Assembly (NCBI GenBank): GCA_903921945.1
Contig: CAIXSC010001073.1
Span: forward strand, 1-12,470
From: an uncultured Planctomycetaceae bacterium
GTDB lineage: Bacteria > Planctomycetota > Planctomycetia > Pirellulales > Pirellulaceae
Length of the DNA: 12,470 bases
Direction: 5' to 3'
Of the stretch, positions 7,282-12,470 are shown one piece after another. Every line of letters begins with the position of its first letter. Positions within the stretch are counted from its first letter, which is position 1. Below the pieces are notes generated by a model. That model was not told the origin of the DNA, searched no databases, and saw only the letters and a program-made list of their open reading frames with translations. The translations under genes and the position numbers were made by a program.

Positions 7282-7320
7282 GGGTTTCCCGGAGGACTTG
7301 GTAAAACACATGGGAAGCCC
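7282..7320 (+). promoter_or_regulatory. Leader hairpin with internal ribosome-site-like loop
   Basis: GGGTTTCCC (7282-7290) can pair with GGGAAGCCC (7312-7320): nine pairs in RNA, one of them G-U. The 21-base loop contains GGAGGA (7291-7296). The right arm includes bases of an in-frame ATG (7310-7312) that would extend the peptide gene by ten codons. The structure could hide the upstream start and leave the GAGGAG/ATG pair at 7327-7342 free. Confidence 0.4.
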
Positions 7321-7326
7321 TTGCTT

Positions 7327-7332
7327 GAGGAG
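7327..7332 (+). promoter_or_regulatory. Ribosome binding site of the 31-aa peptide gene
   Basis: GAGGAG, 7 bases before the ATG at 7340, is ideally placed. This favours 7340 over the in-frame ATG at 7310, whose candidate site (GGAGGA, 7291-7296) is 13 bases away and inside the hairpin. Confidence 0.7.
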
Positions 7333-7339
7333 TTCCAGG

Positions 7340-7435
7340 ATGGCGACTGCCAAGAAGGCTGCGAAGGCGACGGAGAAGACGGCCCCCGCGAAGAAATCCA
7401 CGAAGACCAAGGCTCCGGCGAAGAAGTCGAAGTAA
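7340..7435 (+). CDS. 31-aa Lys/Ala/Pro-rich basic peptide, histone H1-tail-like
   Basis: This small gene encodes 31 residues: 11 Lys, 9 Ala, 5 Thr, 3 Ser, 2 Pro and one acidic residue (E12). Net charge is about +10, with no aromatic or large hydrophobic residue. APAKKS occurs twice (15-20 and 25-30). The composition resembles the C-terminal tails of histone H1 and the bacterial H1-like proteins known from chlamydiae and other bacteria, so a nucleoid-associated, DNA- or RNA-binding peptide is the natural guess; function is inferred from composition only. Support for a real gene comes from the well-placed GAGGAG, an upstream promoter-like pair, and a strong terminator about 85 bases downstream. 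A 41-aa form starting at the in-frame ATG 7310 is possible. Nothing similar lies elsewhere in the window. Confidence 0.72.
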   Translation: MATAKKAAKATEKTAPAKKSTKTKAPAKKSK

Positions 7436-7520
7436 CGGCCGCGATCGCCAATCGGCCCATCTGCCATTCGAATGGAATGGTGACGAATCGCGTCCTGCGG
7501 TTCGTGCCGTGCGGATCACG

Positions 7521-7564
7521 AGGCCGGCTGTGTTTCCCTAGCGAAACGCAGCCGGCCTTTTTTT
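7521..7564 (+). terminator. Strong intrinsic terminator
   Basis: The arms GGCCGGCTG (7522-7530) and CAGCCGGCC (7549-7557) pair perfectly. The stem continues inward through a U-G pair (7531/7548) and GTTTC/GAAAC (7532-7536, 7543-7547), leaving the loop CCTAGC. Seven T residues follow directly (7558-7564). The orientation fits transcripts from the left: the 31-aa peptide gene, and possibly read-through from the ilvC operon. No T-run flanks the other side, so it works only on the + strand. Confidence 0.92.
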
Positions 7565-7719
7565 CCGCGCCCTTCTGGGTTTCCTGTGGTTCGCCATCGC
7601 AGGAGTCTCAGGGTGCGGCGCAAGCCGCGCCGGATTGCGCCGTGGCTCGGAAGTTCGGCAAGGCACGAATCTTCGGCGGGACCCACACGAATCCCGGCTG
7701 GACCTTTTTTTCCGCGCCC
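7556..7719. repeat. 17-bp direct repeat including the terminator T-run
   Basis: CCTTTTTTTCCGCGCCC occurs identically at 7556-7572 and 7703-7719, 147 bp apart. The first copy is the tail of the terminator. The second is preceded only by a weak hairpin (CGGGA/TCCCG, loop of 10, arms near 7677-7696), so it may be a duplicated or decayed terminator. Confidence 0.75.
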
Positions 7720-7789
7720 GCCATCCAACGGTCCGATGCCTTCCACAACCGCCCGTTCGATCTTCTTGGACTTTTGCCGGAGATTCGTG
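7664..7789. repeat. Near-perfect 14-bp inverted repeat
   Basis: CACGAATCTTCGGC (7664-7677) and GCCGGAGATTCGTG (7776-7789) are inverted repeats with one mismatch. They enclose 98 bases that contain the second T-run. The arms could be ends of a small non-autonomous element or a long-range RNA stem. I see no target-site duplication and no transposase. Confidence 0.55.
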
Positions 7790-7812
7790 GTTCGGGGTGC
7801 CCGCCTGGGAAC

Positions 7813-7840
7813 TTGCCGCGTCCCGCCAATCGCGTACGAT
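7813..7840 (+). promoter_or_regulatory. Promoter for the TPR protein gene
   Basis: TTGCCG (7813-7818) and TACGAT (7835-7840) are separated by 16 bp. Initiation near 7847 would leave only about 9 bases before the ATG at 7856 but about 57 before the GTG at 7904, which supports the later start. The -35 box is identical to that proposed for ilvN. Confidence 0.5.
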
Positions 7841-7886
7841 CAAAGCTAGTGCGGGATGGCGCGGCCGCTCACTGGCCTCCAATCCC

Positions 7887-7896
7887 GAGAGGAGGT
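7887..7896 (+). promoter_or_regulatory. Near-perfect Shine-Dalgarno that sets the TPR gene start
   Basis: GAGAGGAGGT contains AGGAGGT, the complement of the usual 16S rRNA 3' end. It ends 7 bases before the GTG at 7904. The in-frame ATG at 7856 has no ribosome site, so the GTG start is preferred and the protein is 16 residues shorter. Confidence 0.8.
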
Positions 7897-7903
7897 CGGC
7901 GAA

Positions 7904-10900
7904 GTGTCTGAGTTGGCTGCGCGGGAATTCGTCACGCTATGGATGTCTGAGCTTTCGGCCCGGGAGCGAATCAATCTCGAGGCTTTAAGCCACTTCGTTG
8001 CCGCCGTCTCTCGGGAAGTCCATCGCCGCCTGGAGGAAGAGGACGGCGAAACCGACGGCGAGGTCGATGTCGCGTGTGCGCTTTTGCCGAACGGCCGATT
8101 GCTCATCGACGCGCAGGCAGAGAGCGGCGGGGCCACTCCGGCTTGGCTCGATACGCTCGAACGACGGCTCGGCGAACTCGCCCTGCCACCCGTTCGCAGC
8201 TTGCCGGTCGCGTTTTCATTTCGAGCGTCTTGGGGAAAGAGCGGCCGGGAGCCTTCGTCGACATTCCGTCTGCCGTTCGCCCGCTGGGCCGAGAATTGGC
8301 GTGGCGGATCGATCGAAACCTTGATCCTGACCGCCGCGACGCGCCGCGGTCTGTGGGAAGGAAAACTTGGCGAGTCACGAAACGCCGACTCATCCGCAAC
8401 TGACACAACACCCGCCGGCTCATGCCCAGTCGACACAACCTCCGCTGACTCAACCCCCGTCGACTCATTCCCTGCCGGCTCATCCCCCGCCGGCTCGTGG
8501 CCCCCAATCGATTCAGATCCGGAGGTTGATCCGCGTTCCGCTCGAAATGGGCCGCTCGATTCAACAGCCGCTCCCGGCCTCAACCCGGTCGCGTGGAACC
8601 CGATGTCGGCCGCGCCGTCAGCGATTGGCGAATCGCCAAGCCATCCTCCGAAAGACGCGGATCGGTCCGGTTTCGTCCCAACGCTGGTACGAGCTTGGCG
8701 GAGATTGGCAGCGTGGTGGGGCGCTCTCTTTCGGCCTGGTTCGCGATCCACGTCTAGCGGGGCAACCGATCCGTCGATCCGCAATGGCTGGTCGGTTAGC
8801 ACCGAGGATGAAGACCGAAACGCAGGCGGAAGCGACCAAGACGCGGGAAACGACGATTCGACCGCGTCGAATGAAGAGAAGCCTTTGTCGCTCGCCGATT
8901 GGAATGAGCGGATCGCCGCCGATCCGGACAATGCGGAGTTGTACCGGGGGCGCGCCGATTTCCATCGCGAGGCCGAACAGTTTGAAGCGGCCGTGGCCGA
9001 CTATGCACAAGTGCTCGAGCTTTTGCCGACGGACCACGCGGCGTTGTTAGCCCGTGGATCTCTGTTGTGCTTGCTTGGCGAAACCCAGCTTGGGTTGGCG
9101 GATTTCAACGCGGTGTTGGAAGCGTCGCCAAACCATGTTCCCACGCTGCACAACCGGGGCGTCTTGCTCGTGGAACTGGAGGCGTACGACGCCGCGATCG
9201 CCGACTTTAGTACGGCCATCGAGCACGATCCCTGGAACGCGCGGCTCTGGATTGCTCGGGGTCGGGCCTACGCCTTGCGGAAGAGTTTTGCCCAAGCGTC
9301 CCGCGATTTCTCGTCCGCCATTCGGCTCGATCCGCACGACGACGAGCCATACGGCCTGCGAGCGGCCTGTGCGCGGCATGTCGGTGATTTCCCCGAATCG
9401 GCTCGGAGCGCCATCGAGGATTACAGCCGGGCGCTGGCGATCGCGCCGGGGCGAGCGGTGTATTACCTGCATCGGGCGGAGCATTATTGGTCGTGTGATG
9501 AAAACGATTCGGCGCTGCTCGATTGCGACATGGCGTTATCGCTCGATCCCGGCATGGATGCGGCCTTGGGGATGCGCGGCGCGGTCGCCGCCGCGCTCGG
9601 GCGGCACGATCAGGCGATCGAGGATTGCGGCAAGGCGATCGCCGCCGGGATCTCGGCGGCGAGCGTCCACCTAACGCGAGCCGATTCGCTGGTGGAATTG
9701 GAACGATTCGAAGAGGCCTTGGACGACGCCGACCGCGCGGTCGAACTGTCACCCGAAATGCCGGGCGCCTGGAAGGCCCGTGGACTGATTCGAATGCGGC
9801 TTGGGCAGGCCGACGCCGCGTTGGAGGATTTGAACGAAGCTGTGCGGTTGGCGCCCGAAGAGCCGTCGCTGCTGTGCCATCGCGCGGCTATTTTGCGGCA
9901 TCGCCAAAAGCCCGCCAGCGCCATTGAAGATTGCACGAAGGCCCTTGAGTTCGCGGATGACTTCTTTCCCGCCCTGGTCATTCGCGCTGGTTGCTGGGAG
10001 GATTTGGAAGACGTCGAGCGTGCGGCGGCGGACTACGACCGGTTGGTCGCCTTGTCGCCCGACGACGCCTCGGTGTGGGTTGAGCGAGCCAATTTTCGGC
10101 TCCGGGTGGACGATTACGAGAGAGCGGAACGGGATTTCGATGCCGCGTTGGAGCGGGACGCGGAACACGTGGCAGCTCGCTTTCATCGGGGGCAGATCCG
10201 CGCGGCCCGCGGCGACCTCGATGGCGCCATCGAGGATCTCTCCGCCGCCACGAGGCTCGACCCCGAGTTCGCGCCGGCCTTCGCACGCCGCGCCAATGTC
10301 TGGCTATTGAAACGCGAACTGGAAAAAGCCGACGCCGATTACTGCGAAGCCGAGCGTTTGGCGCCGGAAATGGCCAGCCAATTGCGGTTGATGCGGCTGG
10401 TCGATGAATCGAATTTAAGCCGCCAGGACGGGAAGCTCGAACTGGCGATCGAGCAGGCCCGGGAGGCGCTCGAAATCGATGACGAACATCCACCCGCCCT
10501 GCATTCGCTGGCCGCCGCGTTGCTGGCCGCCGAAGATTACGTCGAAGCGCTCGCGGCCTGCGATCAGTTGCGTGAACAGGTCGAGTCGGCGCCAGGCGTC
10601 GACCTGATGCGCGGGCAGATTCTGGTGGAGCTGGGCGAATACGAGTCGGCGGGCGAACATTTCGAGCGAGCGTTGGAGTCGCTAACCGATCAGTCGCCGC
10701 CCGCTTCCAGGGGAGCGGCACTGGCTGGCCGGGCTTTTATCCGCGCGGGACTCGGCGACAACGTTCGCTCGGTCGCCGACTTCGCCGAGGCCACTCGGCT
10801 GGCCCCGGAAAACGCCTGGGTTCATTATTTACAAGGCCGCGTTTACCATCAGGCGGGCCAGCCGGATGCCGCGGCGCTTTGCTTCCGACTCGCTTTGCGA

Positions 10901-10978
10901 GTGGATCGCCCCGAGTTATCTTCGCGACAACGGGATCGCGTCGAAGCGTACCTCAAGCGGAGCCGCCCGACGACGTGA
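7904..10978 (+). CDS. Large tetratricopeptide-repeat protein (about 19 TPR-like units)
   Basis: This 1024-aa protein has three parts. Residues 1-155 form a compact domain I cannot assign (it includes LPNGRLLIDAQAESGG and LPPVRSLPVAFSFRASW). Residues 161-200 are eight pentapeptides of the type [AV]-[DG]-[ST]-x-P (AGSCP, VDTTS, ADSTP, VDSFP, AGSSP, AGSWP). A polar linker follows, with one Trp-rich basic segment (257-279, LVRAWRRLAAWWGALF) that might touch a membrane, and then an acidic stretch. From about 333 to 1010 there are roughly 19 TPR-like units of about 34 residues, with the usual A8/G8, Y11, A20 and D/P32 pattern (for example DAAIADFSTAIEHDP). TPR solenoids bind partner proteins; no enzyme domain is visible. 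No signal peptide is seen, so it is probably cytoplasmic. It is followed after 42 bases by the AIM24-type gene, which may share its transcript. Confidence 0.93.
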   Translation: MSELAAREFVTLWMSELSARERINLEALSHFVAAVSREVHRRLEEEDGETDGEVDVACALLPNGRLLIDAQAESGGATPAWLDTLERRLGELALPPVRSLPVAFSFRASWGKSGREPSSTFRLPFARWAENWRGGSIETLILTAATRRGLWEGKLGESRNADSSATDTTPAGSCPVDTTSADSTPVDSFPAGSSPAGSWPPIDSDPEVDPRSARNGPLDSTAAPGLNPVAWNPMSAAPSAIGESPSHPPKDADRSGFVPTLVRAWRRLAAWWGALFRPGSRSTSSGATDPSIRNGWSVSTEDEDRNAGGSDQDAGNDDSTASNEEKPLSLADWNERIAADPDNAELYRGRADFHREAEQFEAAVADYAQVLELLPTDHAALLARGSLLCLLGETQLGLADFNAVLEASPNHVPTLHNRGVLLVELEAYDAAIADFSTAIEHDPWNARLWIARGRAYALRKSFAQASRDFSSAIRLDPHDDEPYGLRAACARHVGDFPESARSAIEDYSRALAIAPGRAVYYLHRAEHYWSCDENDSALLDCDMALSLDPGMDAALGMRGAVAAALGRHDQAIEDCGKAIAAGISAASVHLTRADSLVELERFEEALDDADRAVELSPEMPGAWKARGLIRMRLGQADAALEDLNEAVRLAPEEPSLLCHRAAILRHRQKPASAIEDCTKALEFADDFFPALVIRAGCWEDLEDVERAAADYDRLVALSPDDASVWVERANFRLRVDDYERAERDFDAALERDAEHVAARFHRGQIRAARGDLDGAIEDLSAATRLDPEFAPAFARRANVWLLKRELEKADADYCEAERLAPEMASQLRLMRLVDESNLSRQDGKLELAIEQAREALEIDDEHPPALHSLAAALLAAEDYVEALAACDQLREQVESAPGVDLMRGQILVELGEYESAGEHFERALESLTDQSPPASRGAALAGRAFIRAGLGDNVRSVADFAEATRLAPENAWVHYLQGRVYHQAGQPDAAALCFRLALRVDRPELSSRQRDRVEAYLKRSRPTT
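8384..8503 (+). repeat. 15-bp repeats encoding eight pentapeptides in the TPR protein
   Basis: Eight in-frame 15-base units start at 8384, 8399, 8414, 8429, 8444, 8459, 8474 and 8489. Consensus reading is (G)CC/GTC - GAC/GGC - TCA/ACA - variable - CCC. Codons TCA and ACA are frequent here and rare in the rest of this GC-rich gene, which points to local duplication of one short unit rather than selection codon by codon. The product is a Pro/Ser/Thr/Asp-rich flexible linker. Confidence 0.85.
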
Positions 10979-11020
10979 TGTCTGGCCCGCGAGTCGTTTC
11001 ATCTGGCGAGGGAGAATGCG

Positions 11021-12004
11021 GTGATTACATGCGCGTGCGGTTCATGTGGCAAGTCGTTGCAAGTCGCGGATGATTGGGCGGGTCGGCGAGTGCGTTGTCC
11101 TGCCTGCGATGGAACATTCACCGTTCCCGCCGCCATGGTGGACGCGGCATTGGTGGAGGCGGTCCCGGTGGATGGTCGACGCGAGGGCCGTGGAGCGCCG
11201 CAGTCCGGGACGCGTCGACGAGCCGACGAAATCGACTACGAGATTTTCGGCACGGAAATGCAATATTGCGAAATTACGCTCGATCCCGGCGAGATGGTGA
11301 TCGCCGAAGCGGGCGGCATGATGTACATGACGGCCGGCATCAAGATGGAAACGGTGTTTGGCGACCCATCGCAGCAAGGGCAGGGCTTCTGGAACAAACT
11401 GGCGTCATCGGGAAAGCGGATGCTTACCGGTGAATCGCTTTTCCTGACGACCTTCACGAACATCGCACCGAGCCGGGAAAAGGTGGCTTTCGCGTCGCCG
11501 TACCCAGGGAAAATCCTGCCCTTTCACCTCGATCAGTTAGGCGGCGAGGTCATCTGCCAGAAAGATGCGTTCCTGTGTGGCGCCCGTGGAGTCGCGGTGC
11601 AAATCGCCTTCCAAAAGAAGATTGGAACAGCGTTGTTTGGTGGCGAAGGATTCATCATGCAGCGATTGACGGGCGACGGCATCGTGCTGATTCACGCGGG
11701 TGGGACGTTGATGCACCGCCTGCTGAAACCGGGAGAAACGTTGCGGTTGGACACGGGCTGTTTGGTCGCGTTGTCGCCGAGCGTGCATTACGACATTCAG
11801 TTTGTGGGCGGCGTCAAAAACGCCTTGTTTGGCGGCGAGGGTCTATTCATGGCCACAGTCACCGGCCCCGGCGCGATCTGGCTCCAGTCGCTTCCGTTCT
11901 CGCGATTGGCCGGCCGAGTACTCGCCAACGCCCGACCCGGCGGCGGCAAAGACGAGGGCTCGCTCCTCGGCGGACTAGGCAGCCTCTTCATGGGCGATTC
12001 CTGA
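11021..12004 (+). CDS. Zinc ribbon-AIM24 (TIGR00266-like) fusion protein
   Basis: The 327-residue product begins with a short zinc ribbon: C6-x2-C9 and C26-x2-C29, in the pattern CGSCGKSLQV...AGRRVRCPACDGTFTVP. This pattern is common at the N-termini of planctomycete proteins. After a linker of about 35 residues, the rest (about 70-310) resembles the AIM24 / TIGR00266 family (formerly DUF124), a beta-rich fold of unknown biochemical role. Family features seen are IAEAGGMMYMTAGIKMET, LFGGEGFIMQRLTGDG followed by HAGGTL, the second copy LFGGEGLFMATVTGPG, and WLQSLP. The tail is Gly-rich (PGGGKDEGSLLGGLGSLF). The start is a GTG with GAGGGAG (11008-11014) 6 bases upstream; cysteines of the ribbon begin at residue 4, so a later start would break the domain. 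It lies 42 bases after the TPR gene and may be cotranscribed with it. Confidence 0.9.
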   Translation: MITCACGSCGKSLQVADDWAGRRVRCPACDGTFTVPAAMVDAALVEAVPVDGRREGRGAPQSGTRRRADEIDYEIFGTEMQYCEITLDPGEMVIAEAGGMMYMTAGIKMETVFGDPSQQGQGFWNKLASSGKRMLTGESLFLTTFTNIAPSREKVAFASPYPGKILPFHLDQLGGEVICQKDAFLCGARGVAVQIAFQKKIGTALFGGEGFIMQRLTGDGIVLIHAGGTLMHRLLKPGETLRLDTGCLVALSPSVHYDIQFVGGVKNALFGGEGLFMATVTGPGAIWLQSLPFSRLAGRVLANARPGGGKDEGSLLGGLGSLFMGDS

Positions 12005-12046
12005 ACGAGCGCGATTTTCGGGCTTTGCAAAGGCGGATCTATTTGT

Positions 12047-12089
12047 TTCCCGCCAAGCCGCAGCCGCAGGCTGGACCGCAAGGCGGGAA
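12047..12089. other. Nested hairpin downstream of the AIM24-type gene
   Basis: The outer arms TTCCCGCC (12047-12054) and GGCGGGAA (12082-12089) pair perfectly. Inside lies a second perfect stem, CAGCC/GGCTG (12061-12065, 12069-12073), with loop GCA. Internal loops are AAGCCG and GACCGCAA. No T-run follows on either strand, so this is not a classic intrinsic terminator. It could be a 3' end stabilising structure or a copy of a dispersed palindromic element. Confidence 0.6.
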
Positions 12090-12333
12090 TATGCTCGCCA
12101 GTGCCGCTTTGTGGGCCCGACGAGCCATCGACTACGGCTCGGCGGTAAACGAGAGCGGCAGCGTTCATTTAGCGGAGCGGCGTAAGTCGCCCGGCATCGG
12201 AGCGAAACCGTGTTACCCCATGGCCGAAACCGATAGCGTCGGATCACCCCTGCGACGTTCACGTCCAGGGCTACTTTGTCATTGCCCCTTCGGAGCGTTA
12301 GGACGATCGGACCGCGTGGGCTGGTTGCCGAAC

Positions 12334-12470
12334 GGACCGCCCAAACCCCGAAGATACGGCCTTACCCCAACGGGCCGCCATGCCCCAAAAAATCGTCTTG
12401 CCCCAATCGGGGCACCACGCCCCAACCGGACTGCCCAAACCCCGACGAAACCGCCCAGCGTCGAGAACCC
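12334..12470. repeat. Degenerate 18-20-bp repeat array ending in CCCCAA/CCCCGA
   Basis: Units end in CCCCRA at 12351, 12370, 12388, 12406, 12425 and 12445, giving spacings of 19, 18, 18, 19 and 20. The first and sixth units share a longer match: 12334-12354 and 12428-12448 agree at 19 of 21 positions. The unit bodies between the CCCCRA ends are diverged. A seventh, weaker unit may run past the window edge. The fourth unit's GCCCC (12400-12404) also pairs with GGGGC (12409-12413). Confidence 0.6.

Larger units (their letters stand above)
7436..7903. other. Non-coding region between the basic peptide gene and the TPR gene
   Basis: I see no gene here. The open frames that cross it run through the terminator and have no recognisable protein character. 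Contents: a perfect palindrome CCATTCGAATGG (7464-7475), the intrinsic terminator (7521-7564), an inverted repeat GGCGCAA/TTGCGCC (7617-7623, 7635-7641), a near-perfect 14-bp inverted repeat (7664-7677, 7776-7789), a second copy of the terminator's T-run flank (7703-7719), and the promoter and ribosome site of the TPR gene (7813-7896). The density of inverted repeats would allow a small RNA, but nothing proves one. Confidence 0.6.
12005..12470. other. Gene-poor right end
   Basis: No convincing gene. It contains a nested hairpin (12047-12089), an inverted repeat CGAGCC/GGCTCG (12121-12126, 12136-12141), a small hairpin GGCG/CGCC (12179-12191), and a degenerate repeat array from 12334 to the edge. 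A + frame is open from the ATG at 12220 to the end of the window (over 80 codons), but it has no ribosome site, reads as Pro/Arg/Asn-rich translated repeat, and I do not call it. Confidence 0.6.

Noticed and set aside
7282..7320. Known riboswitch in the leader of the basic peptide gene
   Set aside because: Only one simple hairpin is visible and I recognise no conserved aptamer core.
6643..7467. 274-codon - strand ORF
   Set aside because: Antisense to the Ala-rich protein and the basic peptide; its Phe/Val/Ala and Arg/His stretches mirror those repeats.
7225..7911. 228-codon + strand ORF across the basic peptide gene and terminator
   Set aside because: It runs through a strong terminator hairpin, lacks a ribosome site and shows no protein-like pattern.
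7846..8931. 361-codon - strand ORF opposite the 5' part of the TPR gene
   Set aside because: Ser/Arg-rich antisense of the low-complexity linker; no start signal and no domain.
12220..12470. Open + frame from ATG 12220 to the window end
   Set aside because: No ribosome site, and most of it is translated degenerate repeat rich in Pro, Arg and Asn. It cannot be judged without sequence beyond the edge.
12334..12470. CRISPR array reading of the CCCCRA repeats
   Set aside because: The conserved part is only six bases, the spacing is 18-20 bp and no cas genes are near.

Overview
The window is a GC-rich bacterial chromosome segment in which every supported gene lies on the + strand. It most likely comes from a planctomycete, probably a Pirellulales-like lineage. 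The evidence is a short CxxC...CPxC zinc ribbon fused to an AIM24-type domain, a long TPR protein behind a low-complexity linker, wide spacers full of small repeats, and -35 boxes of the TTGCCG type. This assignment is an inference from style, because no rRNA or other marker gene is present.

Layout. 1-368: a gene-free leader with seven tandem 16-bp repeats. 369-1337: miaA (tRNA A37 prenylation). 1410-2603 and 2661-3542: sucC and sucD, the two subunits of succinyl-CoA synthetase, behind a perfect TATAAT that overlaps the miaA stop. 3732-4253: ilvN, with its own TTGCCG/TAATAT promoter. 4458-5462: ilvC. Three genes follow ilvC so tightly that one transcript is likely: a 91-aa protein of unknown function (5469-5744), a COG0731/TYW1-like radical SAM protein (5753-6682), and an Ala-rich protein with two membrane segments (6679-7128, ATGA overlap).

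7129-7903 is a non-coding-looking stretch that contains a very small gene, 7340-7435. It encodes a 31-aa Lys/Ala/Pro-rich peptide resembling a histone H1 tail, with a strong ribosome site, a structured leader and a strong intrinsic terminator (7521-7564). 7904-10978 encodes a 1024-aa protein with about 19 TPR-like units; its start is a GTG behind a near-perfect Shine-Dalgarno, not the upstream ATG. 11021-12004 encodes the zinc ribbon-AIM24 protein. 12005-12470 is gene-poor, with a nested hairpin and a degenerate 18-20-bp CCCCAA repeat that runs off the right edge.

Together the genes cover central metabolism (TCA cycle, branched-chain amino acids), a tRNA modification and several uncharacterised proteins. 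IlvN and IlvC serve the same pathway, and sucC/sucD make one enzyme. I see no phage, transposase, CRISPR or toxin-antitoxin module. The parts most likely to be undescribed are the 31-aa basic peptide locus, the ilvC-linked trio of unknown genes, and the two repeat arrays at the ends of the window.
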